64,000 nucleotides of DNA, from positions 868,001-932,000 of the forward strand of contig QRFJ01000297.1 in the NCBI GenBank assembly GCA_006176705.1. The letters run 5' to 3'. This document shows, piece after piece, positions 13,590-24,520 of the stretch. The DNA is from Cocos nucifera. Its lineage: Eukaryota; Streptophyta; Magnoliopsida; Arecales; Arecaceae. The notes below the pieces were generated by a model. It saw only the letters and a list, made by a program, of their open reading frames with translations, ran no database searches and was not told the origin of the DNA. The position numbers and the translations under genes were made by a program. Position 1 is the first letter of the stretch; the number at the start of each line of letters is the position of its first letter.

Positions 13590-15350
13590 CTTATGGTTGT
13601 CGAACTCTTTGATTATCAGGCCTTTTTGTCAATCTTCTGAAGATCGACGTCACTACAATCCACGATTTTATGAACCAAATGAAAGCGACACAGAATGTGC
13701 TTTATCTGCTAGTGTGCCTTTGGTTTCTTTGCTTGAGCTATGGTGCCAGTGCTGTCACAGTAGAGCAGGATTGGACCATCAATGAAGGGTACTACTCCAA
13801 GCTCGGTGATGAACTTTTTCAGCCATACAGCTTTCTTTGCTACATCTGATGCTGCCATGTACTCTACTTTGTAAATAGAGTCAGCCACTGTATGCTGCTT
13901 GAAACTTTTTCAGTAGATGGCTCCATCATTTAGAGTAAAGATATATCCCAACACATTTTTACTATCATCATGGTCAGATTGAAAGCTGGAGTCTGTAAAC
14001 CCCACAAGCTTCAAATCTGACTCACCATAAACCAACCATTGATCCTTAGTATTTCTCAAATACTTAAGAATGGTTTTAACCACCTTCCAGTGATTTTCTT
14101 CAGATTCAGACTGGTATGTACTCACCACTCCTAGTGAGTATGCCACGTCTGATCTCGTACATGTTCATTGCATACATAATAGACCCCACTATCGAAGCAT
14201 ATGGGATTCTACTCATATATTCTCTTTCTTCAGGAGTTATCGGACAATCCTTCTTAGAGAGAAATTTTTTTTGGCCTATTAGGGGATAGTCCTTTTTGAA
14301 ATTCTTCATACTGAATCTCTTCAGCACAGTTTCTATGTATATGGACTGAGATATACCAAGCATCCTTTTAGATCTATCTCTATAGATCTTCATCCTTAGG
14401 ATGTAGGATGCTTCACCCAAGTCCTTCATGGAGAACTATGATGACAACTAGACTTTTATTCTTTATAGTGAGGGGATATCATTTCCGATTAAGAGAATGT
14501 CATCCATGTACAAAATAAGAATTACCACTACTAGACCATTTGTCCATTTATAAATGCAGGGTTCTTCTCTATTCTTAACGAAGCCATACGTTTTGATCAC
14601 TTTATTAAAATGCATGTTCCAACTCCGAGATGCCTGCTTCAATCCATAAATGGATCTCTGAAGCTTGCACACCTTGAACTCATCTATGGATGTGAACCCT
14701 TGAGATTGTATCATATACACCTCTTCGGTCAACTCTCCATTTAGAAAAGTTGTCTTCATATCCATCTGCCAGATCTCATAGTTCAGATGGATAGTAGTGG
14801 TAAGCATGATCCAAATGAACTTGAGCATTGCCACAGGAGAGAACGTCTCGTCATAGTCAATACCATAATATTGACGATATCCCTTGACAATCAGATGGGC
14901 TTTATAGGTCTCCACCTTTCCATCTGCGCCCCTCCTTCTTTTGAAGACTCATTTACACCCAATGGGTTTAACCCCTTCAGATGGGTCACCTAATATCCAT
15001 ACGTCATTGACCTTCATGAAATTTATTTTGGATCTCATGGCTTCTAGCCATTTCTCAGAGTCAGATCTCTGCATCGCATCCATATAAGTGATCGAATCCT
15101 CATCGTTCTCATTGAGTTCGATGGGATCACCATCCTCGATCGAGAATCCATAGTATCTATCCGGATAGCGCGGTACTCTATCGAATTGCCTTAATGGTAT
15201 AGGTTCACTAGGCTTTGGATCTGATATGATCAAATCCAACTTAGGTTCAACAATCTGTGTCGGACTTTCTACCTATTGAACTTCATCAAGTTCAACCTTA
15301 GAGGCAACAGTTCCTTCACTAAGAAACTTCTTTTTTAGAAAGATTGCCCT
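13590..15350 (-). pseudogene. Element B reverse transcriptase-RNase H remnant
   Basis: Reading down the minus strand from about 15240: a linker with PRYPDRYYGF, then SEKWLEAMRSKINFM, VKPIGCK, KAHLIVKGYRQYYGIDYDET, MDMKTTFLNGEL, SIYGLKQASRSWN and ILYMDDILLIGN. The catalytic YMDD box is intact at about 14501-14512. Next come FSMKN and PYASIVGSIMYAMNMYE near 14200, and RNase H pieces (TILKYLRNTKD, LVGFTDSSFQSDHDD) at 13920-14080. The RT core (14463-14915) is open for 150 codons, while the joins to neighbouring blocks need frame changes. The RNase H C-terminal part toward 13590 is badly decayed. Confidence 0.85.
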
Positions 15351-15379
15351 AAGGCTGATGAACACCTATTATTCATCAG

Positions 15380-16330
15380 CATGGTAGAAATAGTATCCTT
15401 TGGTCTCTTTTGGGTATCCTATGAATGTACACTTATCAGACCTAGGTCCAAGTTTGTCTGTATCTAACCATTTGACATAAGTCGGGCACCCCCAAATCCT
15501 AAGGTATGAAAGTGCTAGTTTATGCGGTGTTCATATCTCATATGGGGTTTTAACTACAGATTTACTTGGAATCCTATTTAATAGATAATAAGCCAATTCG
15601 AGTGCATATCCCCAAAAGAATATCAGCAAGCTGGCAAATTCCATCATGGATCGGACCATGTCTAACAAAGTCTGATTCCTCCTTTTAGACACACCATTAT
15701 GCTGTGGTGTTTCAGGAGGAGCCCATTGGGATAGAATTTCATTCTCTCCTAGATATGTGAGAAACTCACCAAAAAGGTATTCTCCTCCCCGGTCAGATCG
15801 AAAAGTTTTAATTTTTTTTTAGTTTGTTTTTCTACTTCACTTCAAAATCGTTTGAACATTTCAAAAAAATCTGACTTATGTTTCATCAGATAGACATATC
15901 CATATCTGGATAGATCATCTATAAAAGTGATGAAGTAGACATATCCACGTCTGGCACTTATGCTCATTGGTCCACATACGTCAGTATGTACTAGACCTAA
16001 GAGCTCATTGGCTTTCTCATCTTTTTCAGTAAAAGATGACTTGGTCATTTTACCAAGAAGATAGGACTCATAGGTTGGAAGTGATTCACAATCATTGACT
16101 TCGAGGATTTCCTCTTGAGTCAACTTGTTTATCCTATTCTTGTTTATATGACCTAGTCTATAGTGCCATAAGTAGATATCTGATATACTATCTAATCTAG
16201 GATGCTTGCTAGTAGAATAGACTACATTAACAGATTGTGATAACATATATACACCATTGTTCAATTGTCCATAGAAAGTAGTAACACCATTCATAATGAC
16301 ATTACAAACTCATTTCTTTATTAAAATTTC
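15380..16330 (-). pseudogene. Element B integrase remnant
   Basis: An open stretch at 15842-16294 includes the zinc-binding GAG-pre-integrase region (YLWHYRLGHINKNRINKL) and the first catalytic Asp in VHTDVCGP, then FIDDLSRYGYVYLM. The second Asp lies in RSDRGGEY near 15790. The third catalytic position, normally Glu in the S-E-R-R-N context, is Lys here (codon AAA on the minus strand, 15684-15686), consistent with one G-to-A change. The second zinc-binding pair of the HHCC finger is also damaged (TYESYLLGK where C..C is expected). Inactive as an integrase. Confidence 0.83.
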
Positions 16331-16499
16331 ATAATTGTTCAAGGCCAAAAGACTTACAGAAATGATATTTAGAAAGAAACTAGGATAGAAATGACAATCA
16401 CTAAGAACAACGGTATGAGGTTCAAATACAAGTTTTAAAATTTCTAAAGCTAGAACTGAAACTGATCTTCCATCTCCAACGTTTAGGAATCTCTTATCT

Positions 16500-17525
16500 T
16501 GCTCGAATCTTCTACTGACCTACAACCCCTGCAATGAATTGCAAATATGGTAAGAGCTACCGATATCCAATACCCAGTCAGTAATATCATAAATAGAGAA
16601 ATTGCAAGGAGTTATCATATAAATATCTTGCCCAGCAACAGCTTGCTTCTTTCTCTGTCTGTTCGGATCTAGGGAGGCAATGTACTGAGGATAGTTCTCT
16701 TCCAATGCTCCCGCTTCTTACAAAAGAAGCATTTAGCTTGACCCTTATCGGGCTTGATCTTCCTGGTCTGATCCTATACTGATGTCCCAGCCTGAACTTG
16801 CACCTTCTTTATTTTCTTCTTCTTGTTCTTCTTTCCTTTCCTAAAGGATCGAGAACCAAAAGACGAACCTCCCACTAAGTTCACTGACTCTCTATGGAGC
16901 TAGTCATCCTTCTCAAAATTTTAAAGTAACCCCAATAAGACATGGTAGTTTACTTTAGGCTTTGTCATTCTGTAATGAGTAAGGAAAGGGAGATAAGACT
17001 TTGGCAGTGAGTTCAGTATTGCATCTATCCCAAGTTGTTAATGGAAGAAAAAGCTGAGTTTGCTGAAGCGCTCTATCAGCTCGATCATATACAGTACATG
17101 ATCAGTGATAGAGACTCTATCTTGCATTCTAGCGTTGATGATGGTGCAACTAGTCTTGTGTCTCTCAACGTCATCAAGTGTGCCAAAAGAATCCTTCAAT
17201 ACTTGGAGCATTTTATTTGACTGAGCTATCTCAAACCTATGATCGAACTCATCACTCATCGCAGCCAGCTTAATGCAGCGCACCATGGTTCGATCACTAA
17301 GCCAGTTCTGATAAGTATCTCTGACCATTCCACGTGCATTGGCAGCTGGCTCCTAAGATGCAGGATTCATCAGCACATATAGGATCCGTTCATGCTTCAA
17401 GACAATCTTCAACTTTCAGTACCAGCTATCGAAGTTGGGTCCCACCAACTTATCATTATCCAATAATGATCGGAGCGATAAAAAAGTGGCCATGTCTGCA
17501 CAAAGAAAAATCAAAATCTAAATAG
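16500..17525 (-). pseudogene. Element B gag-protease remnant
   Basis: Gag is seen at 17038-17328, where the minus-strand translation has the retrotransposon capsid style (LAAMSDEFDHRFEIAQSNKM, then QDRVSITDHVLYMIELIERF). Lysine-rich sequence follows at 16790-16850, and a damaged zinc knuckle (CFFCKKREHWKR) near 16700-16735 lacks its last Cys in frame. The protease signature WVLDIGSSYHIC lies at about 16535-16580. Frameshifts separate these blocks. Gag and protease form and mature particles in active relatives. Confidence 0.75.
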
Positions 17526-19398
17526 TAATTGATTCATTAAACCTAAAGATTTGGATTTTAATCAAAAGATTTCTTCCACTATTTTATTCGAATTGATAGC
17601 CTCTACCTCAAATTCGAGGAATTATCCTAATTCCTTAGTAGGTACTAGAATCCACATAGACTGTACACGAGCCTAACTTTAGTTGGCCCATCCATGTACA
17701 TCTAAGGATAAGTTCATAATCAATTATTTCTCCAAACAATTTTCAATAATTAAATTTTGCCTTAGGCCTTGATCAGTTGGCTTTGGCCTTCTCAAAAAAA
17801 GTTCCAGTTAGGTCCAGCCATTAACATGACCATACTTGGTCCATCCAACCAATGAATGATCAGGTCCAACTTTGGTTGGCCGACCTAACCACCATTTAGA
17901 AAGATGTATCCAAGAGATCATATAATGAATGATAATTTCATTAATCGATAAGCACTAGGCCTTTGGGCCTTCAATGATTATCCAACTGATGGACTCATTA
18001 TCATCCACTTTAATGGGAGGCTATGATCCAGTTATCATATAACTATTTTATTTTAAGAATCTAATAATTTTAGAGAATTTAATTTATAGAAGCGAGTAGG
18101 TCAAATTAACCAGCTTGTCATGATCCTCCCACTAACTTCATCAAGTCAGCTTAAGGAAGATCATTAATAGGTTGGTTTAGGAGCACCTAAATCAGTCAAA
18201 CTAATTTACCTAGCTGACATGGGTCAGCTTGAATAGTTAAGCAATCTGATCAAAACATAATCTCAACAAGAGGCCAGGTAAGTTCGACCAGTGGAAGAGT
18301 CTACTAGGTTTGCCTTAGACACCATCAAAAATGGCCAGGTAAGCGGGCTGCCAATTAAAAATCACTGATTTGGTTTACCTTAGACATCAATTAGTTTAAT
18401 TAGTTTTAATTAGATTAACCTAACAGTTCGTACTTGACCGCATAGCCAAGAATCAAGTCCATCTTAGGTCTTGTTAAAGACATCGACTTGACCAACTACA
18501 ACTATTGCAATTGATCTAGAGAATCCTTGACCTAATCTAAGACAATAATTGATTAGATTTAGTCAATTCTCTAATTAAATCCATTCTTTAATCTAACCCT
18601 AGGTCTAATCTAATTAATGGATCTAATCTCCACTAATACATTAACCTAATGTGTTATGATTCATGTCATAGGATCTTGAATTTTACAATCCTAGAACCTA
18701 ATCAAATAACTTCTTAATTCTTAATTAAGTTTTAGATTGAGGGTTGGGATTTGGCTTTTTAAAAATAGTTTTTATATTTATAAAATATTTTTATAATATG
18801 ATTCTATCAATCAAATTGCATGTTTGATTCACAATCAATATGCAAGTAACATAAACATGAATCTACTTTAGATCTAATCTAAATAGGTTCATGTAATTGA
18901 AATAGTTTCAATAATAATCAATCATAAATCTTCCTAAATTGAATATAACATATTTATGAAGATTAAAATTAGATTAAAATATTTTTAATTAGATCATAAA
19001 ATTTCTTAGATCTAATTTAAAATTTTATGATCAATATTTTAGATCCGCACGTACTAGGACAACCTATTTACTATAAGGGATAAACTTACAGCAGGACAAC
19101 CTTATGGCAGTCCATGCAATCTAAAATATTTAATTTTAGATCTAAAACTATTTTAAATCTATTAAATTATAAATAAAATTTGATTAAATCTAATAAATTT
19201 ATGATTAGGGTCAGATCATGACGAACTAGGACAACCTATTCACTATAAGGGATAAATCTTACAGCAGGACAACCTTATGGTAGTTTGTGAGATTTAAATT
19301 TTTTTTTAAAAAATTTAGATTTAATAATTAAATTATAAATTAGATCTAATCTAAGAAATAATCTAAATATACATAAAAATTATTTAATAATAACCTAG
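17526..19398 (-). other. Element B 5' leader between primer site and gag
   Basis: This 1.9-kb stretch has no coding signal. It holds a duplicated block 'actaggacaacctatt...ataagggataaa...gcaggacaaccttatgg' at about 19051-19117 and 19222-19289, and two copies of GGCCAGGTAAG (18272, 18333). The GGCCAGGTAAG text and nearby 'ccttagacacc' also occur in the leader of element C (38156-38166), so parts of the leader are conserved between the two families. Confidence 0.6.
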
Positions 19399-19410
19399 GC
19401 TCTGATACCA
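19399..19410 (-). other. Primer-binding site of element B
   Basis: On the minus strand this reads TGGTATCAGAGC, the exact Copia site complementary to initiator methionine tRNA, two bases inside the 5' LTR end. It fixes the orientation. Confidence 0.93.
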
Positions 19411-19412
19411 AT

Positions 19413-21886
19413 TGAAGGAACTAGATCTAGGGTTTCACAGGTGGATCTTGAAACTTTTCAAGATCATGCAGTGAAAGACTTAAATAAATTAAATATTTAT
19501 TTAAATAAATATATAAACATCTAGATCTCAGATCTATTACATGATCAAGGTATGATATTAAATCAAAAATTAAAATCAAATAAGAAAGTAAAGGTTTGAT
19601 CAAATCAACCTAGATCTATACTACATCAAATGTAGGTATGAAGTTTATAGATCATATCTATTACCTGAGCAAGTTAGACATTCTAACTTACTAATCTAGA
19701 CTTGAGGATGATGTCATGAGCCACACATGCATCCGACCTCTAGGAGTCGTCCACACGAGCCTACGATCTCTGATCTAAAATCCTATGCAGGAAATCAGCA
19801 CAGCATGCTAGTACTGTGTTGATCCTTCTTCGATGGTCGATCCGATGCTCCCTTCTTTAAAATTTGAACTCTCCAAAATATGAGAAGAAAGATGAGAGTT
19901 TACTGATCTGAGACTCTCTCAGAAAAAACTCAAAAAAAGGAGGAGAGATTGAAAATAAAATAGCCCTAGAAGAAGACCCTCTTCTTCTTCTCTTTTCTCT
20001 CACCTAGACACCTAGTTTGGTGCCTATGGAACCCCCATGCCCAAGGACCCTCTTCCTCTAATTTTTGCACACCCCAAACCTCTCCTAAAGCTCTATATTC
20101 TACAAAACAATTAGAATAAAATTCGTCCAACAAATAGAGAAAAAGAAGAGTCCATGTTAGATCAAAATCCTAAACTAGGAATATCCAAACATGAAAAGTT
20201 GGGCGCCTCCTCCATAATTATTGACGTGGACCAGCAAGGAAGGTCACACAAAAAAGAAGATTATTTTTGTGCAATAAGATAAGAATTAATTAAAAGAGGG
20301 GGCAGCACTCAAGGGATGGTGTTTTGGTCAACAAGGATTCTATCTCATAGAATTCTAAGCAAAATCAACTCCTCTTTTGACTTGGTCTTCCAACAAATTG
20401 CCTTATGAGAAAAGAAGGAGAGAAAGAAGACATGAGAAGCCATGAGAGTGAAGAATTTTTACATAAGAAATAAAACAAAAAGAGCATGGGGCATGAGGAT
20501 TAAGTGGCGCAAGTGATAGGGAGTCCTAGTCACACTAGGACTCCTATTTTGACTTGATCAAACAAGATCTTTTGATCAAATAAAATTAAGATTAAATCAA
20601 CTCAATTAAATAAGATCCTAATCTATTTAAGGACTTAATTAAATTATATTAAATTATATTTAATTTTGATTTACTTTTTAATTAAATTAGAAAATTAGAT
20701 TAATCTAAGTCCTAGTTAGACTAGGACTAGTTCTTTCTTGCACTTGACTTATCCAATACACCAATAGAACTTGATCCAATTAAGCTCAAATTAAATTAAA
20801 TTAAATTATATTTAATTAGATTTAATCTTAGCCTATTGGCTTAATTAAATTAAGTCAATTAGTAATCCAATTACTAATCGATCCTCCTGCAACACCTGCA
20901 CTAGGTTAAACACCAATCATATTGATTGTTTAATCCTAGAACGATTCTTAATCGTTGATCAACCATCCGATCAGATTGTAAGCTCTAATGTGTGTGATCT
21001 CATAGGTTTGAACCTAAGTCAGTAGCATAGGAATAAATTTCTATACCAATTGAAGTGATCATCTAGTAATAATATCCGACGGTCGGATAGGTCAAAGGTG
21101 TAGAACACCATCCTTAGAACCCCATGGATATAGTTTTTATATAATTCATCCTCTTGACTACAATGCTCGTAGGACACCTCAAAGTTCAACTATCAACTCT
21201 GATCAGGTTGTCTACATTATATTTCAAAATATCAAATCCATCTGATGGATTATCCTGGCCAAGATTTTGCTATATTGAAATATAGTGATACATTCTTCTC
21301 CAACTCTTGGAGTGATCAATTCCATCTTGATCACACTCCGACTTTGCAAGTAGTTGACTGTGCCCAAAAATCTTTCAATGCTGATTTAGAAATTTAGTTA
21401 GTTCGGTACCAAAGCACTGTGAGTTGCTTGTAAGTCACTGAGGTGATCTCAGATCTAAGGGATACTTATATCTATATCCCATCAGAGACATTCTCGATAG
21501 TAGAATGCTCTAAAGTTGGTCACATTCAATGATGATGTATCCATACATCTCATCTGTATACCATACCAATATCTTCATAATTCTTGGTTAAGAAGACAAC
21601 CAAACTATATGGCATATAACGACCTATGCTCGATAGATGCTGTTGTTCTAATTAACAGTCTATCATTTGGTCGTGAATAAATTTAAGAACTAATCAATAA
21701 ATCCTCTCTTTATCAAAACTAAACAATCCTAAGAACTTCATCACAATAATGAAGTTTATTAGAAGATGTAAACTTATGATGAAAAAGATGTCAAAATATT
21801 TTTATTAATTAATAAATTAATTATAATTATAAAATAACTCAACCATCAATAGGCTGACGATTGATTTTGAAACATAATTCCCAACA
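19413..21886 (-). repeat. 5' LTR of element B
   Basis: This 2474-bp LTR begins TGAAGGAACT and ends CCCAACA in + coordinates, preserving the TG...CA ends that the other copy has partly lost. It aligns along its whole length with 11048-13538. Confidence 0.9.
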
Positions 21887-22030
21887 TGGAGTTCGTTAGA
21901 CGATGTAAGCTTTGTGATGAAAAAATATCAAAATATTATTTTATTTATTAATAAATCAATTATAATTATAATATAGTTCAACTATCAACAGGTTGATAAT
22001 TAGCTTTGGGATACATTTTTTAATAGTCAA

Positions 22031-23245
22031 TCCCAGAGCAAAAAGAGACATCTTCAAAAAATTTAGAGCCATCTCTAGAAAATTTAGAGTGATCTCCAAG
22101 CTATTTGGCATGCTAGCACAATGTCTTGGTACAAGATAGAGAAGACTCGAAATTAGCCCAAGTCATCTTTATCTTCAAAAATAAAAATTTTATTTCTGTG
22201 CACTGAGATCGAGATGACTCTAAAATTTTTGAATTATCTTGAAGTTACAGTGAGATGTCTCCATATAAATAGAGAGGACTCGAAATGCGCTTACAACTTT
22301 CAATGGATAGTTCTGCAATGGATCTTTCTTTCTCGCAATGGCTAGTTTTTACCTTCAATGGTCATTTTAGAGCTTTCAATGACTAGAACTCACTCTTCAA
22401 CCATCTTCAAGGATATTTAAGGCTAGAGAATCAATTTGAAAACAAGATTAAGAGGGATTAAGAGAGAAATCATTTTTAAATAAGAGGAATTCCATTGCAC
22501 ATTAAAAAGAGAGAAAAAGAGAGGAATTATGTAGTGATTTTAGAGCACATTCAAGAGCTATTTTCTACAACTTCTCAACCCACCTCTTAAGCCTCAAAGA
22601 AGAGTGTTCAATCTTTAAAAGAGCTGATCATTCAACCTCCTTTTTGTGCCCAAAAGAGTTTAAATTCTATTTTTTGTTTTAAGCTGAAACTTTTTATCTA
22701 TTGTATTTTATTTCTTTACAAGTTTTTTTTTGAAGAAAGAAAATTAAGGATTAGTCTCATCTAAGCCTAGAATTGGATATTATAGATTTTGATTGGTAAG
22801 CCCGAAAAATCAACTAGATTGATAGTGAGCCTAAAAAACTATTAGTATAAAATTTTGGTTGGTGCTACTGGGAAAACTAATTGGGTTTGTTTGTAAGCCC
22901 AAAAAAATAAACATACTATAATCAAGAAAGGATTATCGTAAAAATTCTGAGAGAAGCTTAGAGAGTGGATGTAGGTATGGGTTGCATCAGACCACTATAA
23001 ATTATGGTGTGTTTATATTATGCTTCTTATTCTATCCCTTTGCATAAATTGCATGCTTTTAATTCTTGCTTTACTTTCATACTTTAGTTTTGTTATATTA
23101 ATTCCATTGCTACATCATTGCTTACATTCCACAAGCACTAAAGATAGCATAAATTGAAGCATATATTATTTAGAAAGTAAATTTTGATAGAATTTTAAAA
23201 GAATTCAATTCACTCCCCCTCTTGAGTTGCTATCTTTAGGCAATA
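22031..23245 (+). repeat. 5' LTR of A', right part
   Basis: It continues the LTR begun at 8517-8711 after the solo LTR. It aligns with 27312-28548 of the 3' LTR, with shared text such as 'gagatcgagatgact', 'ttagagaatcaattt' and 'tcttattctatccctttgca'. It ends 'aggcaata' immediately before the primer site. Confidence 0.85.
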
Positions 23246-23247
23246 AT

Positions 23248-23259
23248 TGATATTAGAGT
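23248..23259 (+). other. Primer-binding site of A'
   Basis: TGATATTAGAGT, two bases after the LTR, is identical to the decayed site of element A at 2346-2357. It supports + orientation and shared lineage. Confidence 0.72.
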
Positions 23260-23269
23260 GGGTGCTCTA

Positions 23270-24520
23270 ATATTTAATTATTAACCTAGCGGTTAAAGAG
23301 TAAAAGATCTTGGTAACTCAAATGAAATTCTTTTTTAATGAAAGCCATTCTATTGATCGTCCCATACTATTATATGAATCAAATTACATATATTAAAAAA
23401 TTAGAATGAAAATTTTCATACAATCAAATGATTATAATTTATAGAAGATTATAATCAATAGCCTGCACACATCCAATGCATTGATTGGTGATGAAGAAAT
23501 AATCTAACTAAATGCTAAGGCTTTAAATATACTTTATTATTCATTAGATATAAATAAGTTTAATTTAATTTTTTCTTACATTTTAGCAAAATAAGTTTAG
23601 AAAAAATTGAAAATGATTTATGGAAGAGCAAATCAAAAACAGGAATCAAGCTTCCAAGAAGAAAAGAAAGCTCACCTCAACCTATGCCTCACGGCAAATG
23701 AGGATGGAAAGAAAAAGAAGAAGAAGAAATGAAAGAAAAGAAAAGTATTAATTAAGGAAGAGCAAGGCATTAAAAAAAAAAAGAGAAAGAGAAAGAAGAT
23801 ATCGCCAATCTTTGCCTCATGGCTAATAAAAATGAGATAAATCTCAAAAATTCTTTTGACTTTACATTTGATGAATTATATGAAGCTTTTAATGATCTAA
23901 TAAATGAATATAAAAAGTTAAGGCTAAAAAATAAGAAGCTTAAAAGTTCAAATATATCTCTATTTAAAGAAAAGAAGAAGATTTTGATGGAAAAAGATAA
24001 TCTTTTGAAAGAAAAAAAAATATTGGATGAAGCAAAGAATAATAGTGTAATTGAAAAGGATGAATTATTGAAGGAAAAAAAATTTGATTGAAAAAATAAA
24101 AAAAATATCAAAATCTGAAAAATTTTTTATAGAAGAAAATACCAATCTAAGAAAAGAGATTGAAAGATTAAAGCACATGCTTAACAAGTTTACAATTGAC
24201 TCTCAAAAGCTTCAATCTATTTTAATCAATTAAAAAGCTATTTTCGATAAAGCTAGAATTGGCTATAATTTATTAAGAAAATAAAAATTTATGAATAACA
24301 TGTTTAGTAAAGCTTATTCTGAAAATCATTCTATAGCTTGCATTAAATGTAATCAAATTGGCCATAAAATTTTAAAATATAATTTTAAAAAAATTGATCA
24401 AATTTTGATTAGATAAATTTGGATTTCAAAAGAAATCTTGAGCACTAACTCCAATGGATCCAAGAAAGCTTGGATACCAAAAATTATGAAGTAATTTTAT
24501 AGGTACATCAAGAATTTAAT
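23270..24520 (+). pseudogene. A' gag remnant; the rest of pol is deleted
   Basis: Short gag N-terminal traces (23490-23580) are followed by a lysine/glutamate-rich coiled coil (23819-24091, with repeated LLKEKK-type heptads). A knuckle-like CIKCNQIGHKI lies near 24337-24370, with the final Cys lost. The sequence then reads WISKEILSTNSNGSKKAWIPK (about 24420-24490), the usual link to protease in this lineage. After about 24600 the sequence is 3' non-coding, so protease through RNase H are missing. The capsid middle also appears deleted. Confidence 0.65.

Larger units (their letters stand above)
11048..21886 (-). mobile_element. Element B: full-length degenerate Copia retrotransposon
   Basis: It runs on the minus strand: 5' LTR 19413-21886, primer site 19399-19410, leader, gag-protease (17525 down to 16500), integrase, RT, RNase H, polypurine tract just right of 13538, and 3' LTR 11048-13538. 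The 5-bp duplication TGGAG is exact (11043-11047 and 21887-21891). Total length is 10839 bp. The LTRs are about 91 % identical by eye. The pol gene carries many stops and frameshifts, and the integrase catalytic glutamate is replaced. Gag-pol resembles that of element C, so both may belong to related lineages. Confidence 0.9.
8712..22025 (-). mobile_element. Solo LTR of the Copia-B family, split by element B
   Basis: The left part, 8712-11047, aligns with the LTRs of element B from their start ('aaggaaccagatctagg'). The right part, 21892-22025, aligns with their last 134 bp. Joined length is about 2470 bp, against 2474 and 2491 for the LTRs of B. Identical GTCAA duplications flank it (8707-8711, 22026-22030). 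No internal region, primer site or second LTR is attached, so it is a solo LTR left by LTR-LTR recombination before B arrived. The terminal TG has decayed to AT and the CA to TA. Confidence 0.85.

Noticed and set aside
23770..24111. A 113-codon phenylalanine/serine-rich frame on the minus strand
   Set aside because: It is the antisense shadow of the lysine-rich gag coiled coil on the + strand.
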